Shown here: positions 1-4,847 of the stretch, one piece after another
Numbering within the stretch: the stretch's first letter is position 1
Layout of the letters: each line of letters begins with the position of its first letter
From: Candidatus Daviesbacteria bacterium
GTDB taxonomy: Bacteria; Patescibacteria; Microgenomatia; Daviesbacterales; UBA10151
Direction: 5' to 3'
NCBI GenBank assembly: GCA_030648435.1
Contig: JAUSHE010000046.1
Location: 1-5,570 of the forward strand
DNA length: 5,570 bases
Notes under the pieces: model-generated
What the model saw: the letters and a program-made list of their open reading frames with translations, nothing else
Databases searched by the model: none
Told to the model about the DNA's origin: nothing
Translations under genes and position numbers: made by a program

Positions 1-28
1 ATTTCTTCTGTTAAATCTGTTGTAAACA
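1..28 (-). CDS. 5' end of a further suf-cluster gene, possibly a SufU/IscU-like scaffold (partial)
   Basis: An ATG at 28-26 on the minus strand opens a frame beginning MFTTDLTEE that runs off the left edge of the window. It overlaps the 3' end of sufS by 18 bases in another frame, in keeping with the overlaps at every other junction here. Genes following sufS in such clusters are commonly sufU, sufE or a NifU-like protein, and a short acidic N-terminus is compatible with SufU. Nine residues are far too few to identify a family, so the product name is inferred from position only. The nearest purine-rich stretch (AGAGG, around 20 bases upstream) is too distant to be a convincing ribosome binding site, so translation would depend on coupling to sufS. 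It could also be a chance ATG. Confidence 0.35.
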
Positions 29-1099
29 TTTTATTAGTTTATCTATTTCCTCTTTGCTGTTGTAAATATGAAAGCTTATTCTGGCAGAAGATTTAATTCC
101 TAATTTTTCATGGAGCGGCGTGGCGCAATGATTGCCGGCCCTAATCGCTATTCCTTTTTTATCTAAAAAACCGGCTAAATCATGGGGATGAATGCCGGTA
201 ATATTAAAAGAAATAATACCTGCCCTTTTTTTGGGGCCATAAATAGTTATCCCTTTAATTCCTGAAAGCTTTTTTAAAGCATACTGAGTTAAAGCTTTTT
301 CATGCAGCCGGATTTTTTCTATACCAATATTATTTAAATAATCTATCGCAGCTCCCAAGCCAATCACGCCCTCTATATTAGGCGTCCCTGCTTCAAACTT
401 TTGCGGCGTATCTTGACCGACCATTCCCCCTCCTAACAAAAATGGCGACAGCGTCTCCGCCATTTCTTTTTTCATCCATAACACCCCTACTCCTGAAGGG
501 CCGAGCATTTTATGGCCGGAAAAGGAGTAGAAATCACAGCCTAATTTCTTAATGTCTACTTTCATATGCCCGACAGCCTGGGCTCCGTCAACTAAAACTA
601 AGGCTCCTGCCTGATGAGCCTTTTTAGTAATTTCTGCAACAGGATTAATAGTTCCCAATACATTAGAAACATGAGTAATAGCTACCAAAACTACACCTTG
701 CAACAATTGGTCAATGTTAGACAAATCTAAATCCAGCATAACTATTTTGGCTTTTTTTCTTTTAGCCAGCTCCTGCCAGGGCAATAAATTACTATGGTGC
801 TCCATTATGGTACTCAAAATCTTATTACCTTTCTTAATATTTACTTCCCCCCAGGTTTTGGCTACCAGATTAATAGCTTCAGTAGTGTTTTTGGTAAAGA
901 TAATCTCATCACTTTTGACATTAATTAACTTGGCAACTTTGTTTCTGACCTCTTCATATCTCTTTGTTGCTTCTTCGGATTCCCGGTAAATACCTCTATG
1001 TATATTAGCTGTGTAGTTTTGATAAAAATCCACTACAGCATCAATAACCTGCTTAGGTTTCAAGGATGTTGAAGCAGAATCAAAATATATGCGTTTCAT
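11..1099 (-). CDS. sufS: Cysteine desulfurase SufS (type II, shortened)
   Basis: Pyridoxal-phosphate enzyme of aminotransferase class V that removes sulfur from L-cysteine as an enzyme-bound persulfide and releases alanine, supplying sulfur for Fe-S assembly in the cytoplasm. Visible signatures in order: FDSAS near residue 6, EHHSN with the PLP-stacking His101, THVSNVLGT at 143-150, VDGAQ with Asp171 and Gln174, SGHK with the Schiff-base Lys197, FEAGTPN at 235-241, RAGNHCATPL with catalytic Cys325, and Arg340 in SARISF. They correspond to His123, Asp200, Lys226, Cys364 and Arg379 of E. coli SufS. At 362 aa it is about 44 residues shorter than E. coli SufS: some 20 are missing at the N-terminus and about 11 between GGG and FEAGTPN. 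The start is set by an AAAGGAG site 4 bases upstream; an in-frame stop lies not far upstream with no usual start codon between. ATGA overlap with sufB implies translational coupling. Confidence 0.95.
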   Translation of the reverse strand: MKRIYFDSASTSLKPKQVIDAVVDFYQNYTANIHRGIYRESEEATKRYEEVRNKVAKLINVKSDEIIFTKNTTEAINLVAKTWGEVNIKKGNKILSTIMEHHSNLLPWQELAKRKKAKIVMLDLDLSNIDQLLQGVVLVAITHVSNVLGTINPVAEITKKAHQAGALVLVDGAQAVGHMKVDIKKLGCDFYSFSGHKMLGPSGVGVLWMKKEMAETLSPFLLGGGMVGQDTPQKFEAGTPNIEGVIGLGAAIDYLNNIGIEKIRLHEKALTQYALKKLSGIKGITIYGPKKRAGIISFNITGIHPHDLAGFLDKKGIAIRAGNHCATPLHEKLGIKSSARISFHIYNSKEEIDKLIKCLQQI

Positions 1100-2424
1100 A
1101 TTGCTCCTTTCATTTCCATCTTTATCAGTTGATTTAATTCAATGGCATATTCAAAAGGTAACTCTTTGGTAAGCGGCTTAATAAACCCATTAACAATCAT
1201 TATTTCAGCTTCACTCTCTTCTATCCCCCTTGATCTAAGGTAAAAAATCTGCTCCTCGGAAATCTTGGAAACTGTTGCCTCATGGCTAACCTCGCAATTT
1301 GGACTTGCAGCTAAAATGGCCGGATAGGTATCAGACTTTGACTTATCATCTAAAATTAGAGCCTGGCAAACTGTTTTGGATTTTATCCGGCTCACGCCGG
1401 GCCCAATTTTTACTAAACCGCGGTAGGAGGTGATGCCTCCATGATGGCTAATAGATTTCGATCTGATTACTGATGAAGTTTCCGAGGCCAGATGCACGGC
1501 TTTACCTCCAATATCCTGGCACTGCCCGGCTCCGGCAATTGACAAAGAAAGCATATCTACTTTGGCACCTTTACCTTGCAGTATTGCGGAGGGATATTTC
1601 ATGGTTAGTTTTGAACCATTATTAAAATCTACCCATTCTATAATTCCTTCTTTTTCAACCCTTGCTCTTTTGGTCACCAGGTTATAAACATTTTTAGACC
1701 AATTTTGCACAGTAGTATAACGGACCCTGGCGCCTTTTTTAACAATAATCTCCACTACCCCGGCATGCAATGAATCCGTAGTATAAATCGGGCTTGTGCA
1801 GCCCTCTATATAATGAACAAAGCTGCCTTCATCAGCAATGATCAGAGTCCGCTCAAATTGCCCGATATTTTTGGCATTGATACGGAAATATGCCTGCAGC
1901 GGCAAGCTAATGGATACTTTTGGCGGCACATAAATAAAACAGCCGCCCGACCATACAGCACTATTTAAAGCAGCAAATTTGTTATCAGAGATAGATACTA
2001 CTGTCCCAAAATATTCCCTCACAAGGTCAGGATATTGTTTCAAACCTTCATCCATGCTTAAAAAAATCACTCCTTTTTTTTCTATCTCTTTTAAGAGTGA
2101 TCCGTATATCATTTCACTGTCCCACTGTGCTTTTACTCCTGCCAAAAACTTTTGTTCGGCTTGAGGGATGCCTAATCTTTCATAAGTCTTTTTGATCTCT
2201 GCCGGCACATCTTTCCATAATTTTTTAATACCCTCTTTAGGTTTTAAATAATAATGGATTTTGTTAAAATCCAGCCCTGTCAAATCTCCACCTTTTAGGG
2301 GCATTGGGAGTTTTTCGAAAACAGACAAAGCCTTAAGTCTTTTTTTTCTCATCCACAACGGCTCATTTTTGTAAGCTGAAATCTGTTTAACTGTTTGACG
2401 GCTTAAACCGTTAAATTTTTGCAT
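1096..2424 (-). CDS. sufB: Fe-S cluster assembly scaffold SufB
   Basis: Core scaffold subunit that, with the SufC ATPase, assembles Fe-S clusters on a right-handed beta-helix and passes them to apo-proteins. The N-terminal region GLSRQTVKQIS followed by EPLWMRKKRLKAL is the SufB pattern (a helical segment around residues 6-33). The C-terminal third carries TVCQALILD with Cys353 and HEATVSKI with Glu382. Their 29-residue spacing equals that of Cys405 and Glu434 in E. coli SufB, residues implicated in sulfur acceptance and cluster formation. The end (LPFEYAIELNQLIKMEMKG) also matches SufB rather than SufD. At 442 aa it is about 50 residues shorter than E. coli SufB, mostly at the N-terminus, as in many archaeal and small-genome SufB proteins. 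It overlaps sufC by 14 bases and sufS by 4. AGAGGA lies 8 bases before the ATG. No SufD is seen, so it may act as a SufB2C2 homodimer (inference). Confidence 0.95.
   Translation of the reverse strand: MQKFNGLSRQTVKQISAYKNEPLWMRKKRLKALSVFEKLPMPLKGGDLTGLDFNKIHYYLKPKEGIKKLWKDVPAEIKKTYERLGIPQAEQKFLAGVKAQWDSEMIYGSLLKEIEKKGVIFLSMDEGLKQYPDLVREYFGTVVSISDNKFAALNSAVWSGGCFIYVPPKVSISLPLQAYFRINAKNIGQFERTLIIADEGSFVHYIEGCTSPIYTTDSLHAGVVEIIVKKGARVRYTTVQNWSKNVYNLVTKRARVEKEGIIEWVDFNNGSKLTMKYPSAILQGKGAKVDMLSLSIAGAGQCQDIGGKAVHLASETSSVIRSKSISHHGGITSYRGLVKIGPGVSRIKSKTVCQALILDDKSKSDTYPAILAASPNCEVSHEATVSKISEEQIFYLRSRGIEESEAEIMIVNGFIKPLTKELPFEYAIELNQLIKMEMKGAI
1104..1110 (-). promoter_or_regulatory. Ribosome binding site of sufS
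   Basis: AAAGGAG on the minus strand, 4 bases before the sufS ATG and within the last codons of sufB. It fixes the short sufS start at 1099, so the missing N-terminal segment of about 20 residues is a real feature and not a wrongly chosen start. Confidence 0.7.
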
Positions 2425-3136
2425 AACCTTTTTCCTCTATTTCTAAAACCAGCCGGCTTTTCCCGCTTTTTATAACTTCTCCTTCTTTAAAAATATGGAC
2501 AAAATCAACTTTAATAAATTTGAGGATTTTTGGGTTATGAGTAATCAGAATTACGCCGGCTTTTTGGGAAAGATTTTTTATTGCCAGCGCAACTTTTTTA
2601 AATGCATCTGCATCCAGCCCTGAGTCTATCTCGTCAAATATGAGAAATTTAGGATTTAAACATAGCGCAATTAGCATTTCAGCTTTTTTCTTTTCCCCGC
2701 CTGAAAAACCGTCGTTAACATCACGCTCCAGTATTTCTTCTTTTAAGCCCAAAAGTCCTGCTTTCTTTTTAATCTGCCTGTAAAATTTTTTAATATCTAT
2801 TCCTTCGCCCTGGATGCTTCTACAGGAAGAAAATATCAGCTGGCCCAATGTCACACCCTGCACCGCAACCGGATTTTGAAAAGACAAAAAAAGTCCCATT
2901 TTAGCTCTTTGGTCCGGCGTAAGAGTAAGCAGATCATGGTTGCCTATTGTGGCTGCCCCTTTTACCTGATAGCTGTGATGCCCCATCAGCGCCAAAGCGA
3001 GACTTGATTTTCCGGATCCGTTAGGTCCCATGATGACATGTACTTCTCCTTTTTGTACGATCAGAGAAAAATTACTGACAACGGTTTTCTTGTCTACAGA
3101 TACAAATAAGTTTTGAATTTTTAAAAAATTTTGCAT
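2411..3136 (-). CDS. sufC: Fe-S cluster assembly ATPase SufC
   Basis: ABC-type ATPase without membrane partners that binds SufB (and SufD where present) and uses ATP hydrolysis to open the scaffold for cluster assembly. All nucleotide-binding motifs are intact: Walker A GPNGSGKSS at 37-45 with Lys43, Q-loop Gln87 in LSFQNP, ABC signature FSGGEKKKAEM at 144-154, Walker B FLIFDEIDSGLD at 164-175 with Asp168 and catalytic Glu169, and switch His200 in ITHN. FSGGEKK and DEIDSGLD are typical of SufC and distinguish it from transporter ATPases. The length of 241 aa is close to the usual 245-260. It starts 16 bases inside the regulator gene and ends 14 bases inside sufB, so all three are probably on one message. 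The ribosome site is weak (GCGGAA shortly upstream), which suggests coupling to the regulator's translation. Confidence 0.96.
   Translation of the reverse strand: MQNFLKIQNLFVSVDKKTVVSNFSLIVQKGEVHVIMGPNGSGKSSLALALMGHHSYQVKGAATIGNHDLLTLTPDQRAKMGLFLSFQNPVAVQGVTLGQLIFSSCRSIQGEGIDIKKFYRQIKKKAGLLGLKEEILERDVNDGFSGGEKKKAEMLIALCLNPKFLIFDEIDSGLDADAFKKVALAIKNLSQKAGVILITHNPKILKFIKVDFVHIFKEGEVIKSGKSRLVLEIEEKGYAKI
2433..2438 (-). promoter_or_regulatory. Ribosome binding site of sufB
   Basis: AGAGGA on the minus strand ends 8 bases before the sufB ATG and lies inside the end of sufC. It supports the ATG at 2424 as the true start and shows that the organism uses Shine-Dalgarno initiation at internal cistrons, in contrast with the two cluster-leading genes. 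Confidence 0.7.
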
Positions 3137-3381
3137 TCATTTTTTCCGCAAAGAGGGCTAAGGCAATAATAGACGCGCCTGCCTTCTTTCTTCGAAATTA
3201 AAATTCCTGATTTTTCCAAATATTTCAGATGATGTGATATGGTTGGCTGAGTCAGGCTAAAATGACCAACAATTTCCAAAACACTTAGTCTTGGACTTTT
3301 TTGCAGAAGTTTAACAATCTCTACTCTAGCTTCTGTAGAAAGAGCAGAAAAGCACTTATGACAGCCTGTTTTGAATTTCAT
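3121..3381 (-). CDS. ArsR-type winged-helix regulator with five cysteines, probable suf regulator
   Basis: Small (86 aa) DNA-binding protein of the ArsR/SmtB class, which represses promoters as a dimer and usually lets go on binding a metal or on thiol chemistry. The first helix contains LSTEARVEIVKLL (14-26), the helix-turn-helix is about 33-58 with recognition helix TQPTISHHLKYLEKSG, and the wing is KKEGRRVYY (64-72). Cysteines are Cys7 and Cys10 (CHKC) at the N-terminus and Cys73, Cys78 and Cys83 (spacing C-x4-C-x4-C) at the C-terminus; the core has none. In ArsR proteins both ends pack at the dimer interface, so the cysteines could form a metal, Fe-S or redox-thiol site. It is the first gene of the suf cluster, overlaps sufC by 16 bases, and sits next to a palindromic operator. 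The ATG at 3381 is chosen because the two ATGs just upstream read into an early stop; no Shine-Dalgarno is seen. The ligand is unknown: Fe-S or iron sensing is inference from context. Confidence 0.88.
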   Translation of the reverse strand: MKFKTGCHKCFSALSTEARVEIVKLLQKSPRLSVLEIVGHFSLTQPTISHHLKYLEKSGILISKKEGRRVYYCLSPLCGKNECKIF

Positions 3382-3385
3382 TCCA

Positions 3386-3414
3386 TTGACATTAATCTAT
3401 ATATCGGTTATTGT
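3386..3414 (+). promoter_or_regulatory. Predicted promoter for the reductase-ferredoxin-apt-mtnP cluster
   Basis: On the plus strand a perfect -35 box TTGACA (3386-3391) is followed after exactly 17 bases by TATTGT (3409-3414), with 4 of 6 consensus -10 bases. The predicted transcription start, about 3421, lies roughly 8 bases before the ATG at 3429, which leaves no room for a normal ribosome binding site. Each -35 box lies on top of the opposite strand's -10, so the two promoters face each other on the same DNA and cannot both be occupied by polymerase at once. Confidence 0.55.
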
Positions 3415-3417
3415 CAA
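3389..3417 (-). promoter_or_regulatory. Predicted promoter for the arsR-type-sufC-sufB-sufS cluster
   Basis: On the minus strand a perfect -35 box TTGACA (3417-3412) is followed after 17 bases by TAATGT (3394-3389), a weak -10 with 3 of 6 consensus bases. ATTAAT with a 15-base spacer is another reading. AT-rich TATATA further upstream could also act as a -10, but has no good -35. Transcription would begin around 3384-3381, right at the ATG of the regulator gene, so the message would be leaderless or nearly so. The promoter lies entirely within the palindrome. Confidence 0.5.
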
Positions 3418-3428
3418 CCAATAAAAAT

Positions 3429-4130
3429 ATGGCGGCAGTTTTTTTTAGCTCGGAAGTAATCTCTAATAAAAAATTAAACTACAAATTTAACCTGATAAAA
3501 CTCAAGGTACTGGACAAAGAAAAATTCATTTTTGAACCGGGACAGTTTACGGTTATTAAAATCGGACCTTCGCTTTTCAGGAGCTATTCTTTTGCCAGCC
3601 ATCCTTCTAAACTACCTTCTTGGGAAATTCTGGCAGATATAACTCCTGCCGGTCCGGGGAGTAAATTCCTTGAAAGTTTAAAAACAGGACAAATTGTTCA
3701 ACACTCCTCTGCTAAAGGGATTTTTAGCCTCGATGGAGATCGTGTTGGTATTAATGTCATGGCAGCAACCGGCTGTGGACTTGCTTCAATGATTCCTATG
3801 ATTGAAGAACTTCTAAAAAACAGCCGGAATAAGATACTTTTGTTTTGGGGCTTAAGGGAGGAAAAAGATCTTTGCTTGCTTGACTGGCTTAATGCTAAAA
3901 CCAAAAATCCTAACTTCAGCTATCAGCTGGTGCTGTCTAAGCCTTCTGCTTTATGGAAAGGTATTACCGGCCATCTGGTTGAACCGCTTGTCAAGTTTGT
4001 AGGCTCCGTACCTGCAAAGAAATTGTATACTTATCTTTGCGGCAACAAATCTATGATCATTGATGCGCAAGAAGCTTTAGAAAAAATCAATTTTGCCAAA
4101 GAAAGAATTTATTATGAAAGATACAACTAA
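3429..4130 (+). CDS. Ferredoxin-NAD(P)H reductase-like flavoprotein
   Basis: A 233-aa FAD- and NAD(P)-binding oxidoreductase of the ferredoxin reductase superfamily, moving electrons between a pyridine nucleotide and a one-electron carrier. The N-terminal flavin domain (about 1-105) has the FAD motif RSYS at 51-54 and a GPGSKFLESL segment (75-84). The C-terminal nucleotide domain has AATGCGLASMIP at 112-123 and the family's CGN motif at 204-206 with SMIIDAQEAL after it. It lacks the plant-type 2Fe-2S domain found in NqrF or phenol hydroxylase reductases, so it needs a separate partner, most simply the ferredoxin encoded next. That gene starts 17 bases before this one ends. The ATG at 3429 is preferred to an in-frame TTG at 3411, which lies inside the operator and upstream of the predicted transcript start. 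Cofactor preference (NADH or NADPH) and reaction direction cannot be read from the sequence. It leads the cluster divergent from suf. Confidence 0.87.
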   Translation: MAAVFFSSEVISNKKLNYKFNLIKLKVLDKEKFIFEPGQFTVIKIGPSLFRSYSFASHPSKLPSWEILADITPAGPGSKFLESLKTGQIVQHSSAKGIFSLDGDRVGINVMAATGCGLASMIPMIEELLKNSRNKILLFWGLREEKDLCLLDWLNAKTKNPNFSYQLVLSKPSALWKGITGHLVEPLVKFVGSVPAKKLYTYLCGNKSMIIDAQEALEKINFAKERIYYERYN

Positions 4131-4329
4131 GAAAGAAATTAAAGTACAGATAGACCGCTCTCTCTGCTCGTCCTGCGGCATGTGTGTTACAACTACCCCT
4201 GAATTTTTTGAACTGGATGGAGATTTAATATCAAGAGTAAAAAATAATCCAACTTTCCGGGATCTGCCTATTCTGGAAGAAGCTGCTCAAAATTGTCCTT
4301 CGGAAGCAATTAAAATCACTAAATTATGA
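4114..4329 (+). CDS. Single-cluster [4Fe-4S] ferredoxin
   Basis: A 71-aa soluble electron carrier. The cluster ligands are Cys18, Cys21 and Cys24 (C-x2-C-x2-C in LCSSCGMC) and Cys61 in NCPSEAI, the pattern of single-cluster ferredoxins such as those of Thermotoga and Pyrococcus. The second ligand is Cys, as in most of the family, and not Asp as in P. furiosus. The other positions that form a disulfide in some homologues are not cysteine here, and the second Cx2Cx2Cx3C half of 2[4Fe-4S] ferredoxins is missing. The acidic stretch PEFFELDGD (29-37) is typical. The ATG at 4114 is preferred to an in-frame TTG at 4093, giving a normal family length; only a weak GAAAGA lies upstream. It overlaps the reductase gene by 17 bases and apt by 4 (ATGA), so it is very likely the reductase's partner. 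Being an Fe-S protein, it is also a client of the SUF system opposite. Confidence 0.93.
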   Translation: MKDTTKKEIKVQIDRSLCSSCGMCVTTTPEFFELDGDLISRVKNNPTFRDLPILEEAAQNCPSEAIKITKL

Positions 4330-4847
4330 ATCTTAAATTTTACATCCGCGAGATTCCAAACTGGCCAAAACAGGGCGTTAACTTCAAAGACATCACTACC
4401 CTACTGCAAAACCCCCGCTTATTTAAATATATTGTGGGAAAAATGGCCAAATCTTTTAAGGATCAAAAAATTGATAAAGTTGCAGCAATAGATGCCCGGG
4501 GATTTCTGCTGGCCGCCCCGATTGCCTATAAAATCGGCGCCGGAGTATGTCTGATAAGAAAAAAGGGGAAGCTTCCATATCAAACTATTGAAGAGCGCTT
4601 TGAGAAAGAGTACGGAGAAGATATTCTGGCAATACACAAAGATACCATCAAAAAAGGAGAGAGGATTTTAATTGTAGATGATTTGCTGGCCACAGGCGGG
4701 ACAGCTGCAGCCGCCACAAGATTGGTGGAAAAACTAGGCGGAGAAATTATAGCCATGAGTTTCTTAATTGATCTGCCTTTTTTAGGTGGAAGTAAAAAGT
4801 TAAGCAAGTATAAATTAGAGTTTCTTGTAACCTATGACAAAGAATAA
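4326..4847 (+). CDS. apt: Adenine phosphoribosyltransferase
   Basis: Cytoplasmic purine-salvage enzyme joining adenine to PRPP to give AMP and pyrophosphate. Signatures are IPNWPKQGVNFKDIT near the N-terminus (10-24), AIDARGF (54-60), the flexible-loop region RKKGKLPYQT (78-87), and the PRPP-binding motif ILIVDDLLATGGT (114-126), followed by AAAATRLVEKLGGE. These are diagnostic of Apt as opposed to hypoxanthine, xanthine or orotate transferases. Its 173 aa is a normal full length. It starts within the ferredoxin stop codon (ATGA) and ends 14 bases inside mtnP, with no clear ribosome site of its own, so translation is probably coupled. Its neighbour mtnP releases adenine, the substrate of this enzyme, so the two form consecutive steps. 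Confidence 0.96.
   Translation: MNLKFYIREIPNWPKQGVNFKDITTLLQNPRLFKYIVGKMAKSFKDQKIDKVAAIDARGFLLAAPIAYKIGAGVCLIRKKGKLPYQTIEERFEKEYGEDILAIHKDTIKKGERILIVDDLLATGGTAAAATRLVEKLGGEIIAMSFLIDLPFLGGSKKLSKYKLEFLVTYDKE

Larger units (their letters stand above)
3386..3417. promoter_or_regulatory. 32-bp palindromic operator between divergent clusters
   Basis: The outer arms are TTGACATTAA (3386-3395) and TTATTGTCAA (3408-3417), inverted repeats matching at 9 of 10 positions. The symmetry continues inwards through an ATATAT core centred between 3401 and 3402, giving 13 complementary pairs out of 16. Symmetry stops abruptly outside 3386-3417. An AT-rich inverted repeat of this size next to an ArsR-type gene is the usual form of an ArsR/SmtB operator, so autoregulation is likely. 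Because it spans the promoter elements of both strands, one bound repressor could silence both clusters. That the neighbouring regulator binds here is inferred. Confidence 0.8.

Noticed and set aside
714..989. Open frame on the plus strand opposite sufS encoding a hydrophobic-looking peptide
   Set aside because: It is antisense to a strongly conserved enzyme, has no ribosome site and no recognisable domain; a chance frame.
1096..1098. Recoded TGA (glycine) as in Gracilibacteria/Absconditabacteria
   Set aside because: TGA ends sufB and the ferredoxin exactly where the families normally end, and no conserved coding position uses an in-frame TGA, so the standard bacterial code fits.
1979..2164. 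Short plus-strand frame opposite sufB
   Set aside because: Antisense to conserved sufB coding sequence, with no start signals or recognisable product.
1096..2424. Reading this gene as sufD
   Set aside because: The N-terminal GLSRQTVKQIS/EPLWM pattern, the Cys353-Glu382 pair and the C-terminal ELNQLIKMEMKG are SufB features.
3411..3428. Upstream in-frame TTG start for the flavin reductase, adding six residues
   Set aside because: The TTG lies inside the palindrome and the predicted -10 box, upstream of the expected transcript start, and has no ribosome site. The ATG at 3429 gives a normal protein.
3382..3428. Riboswitch or attenuator in the intergenic region
   Set aside because: Only 47 bases separate the two first genes and both predicted leaders are under about 10 bases, which leaves no room for a structured RNA; the palindrome is better read as DNA operator sequence.
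3698..3904. Minus-strand frame opposite the flavin reductase
   Set aside because: It lies against the conserved nucleotide-binding domain of the real gene, is serine-rich with no domain, and has no promoter or ribosome site.
4093..4113. Upstream in-frame TTG start for the ferredoxin, adding seven residues
   Set aside because: The extra residues are not part of the ferredoxin fold, TTG is a rarer start, and the ATG at 4114 already gives the usual family length.
4419..4807. Two overlapping minus-strand frames opposite apt (4419-4637 and 4580-4807)
   Set aside because: Both are antisense to the conserved PRPP-binding and loop regions of apt, with no features of their own.
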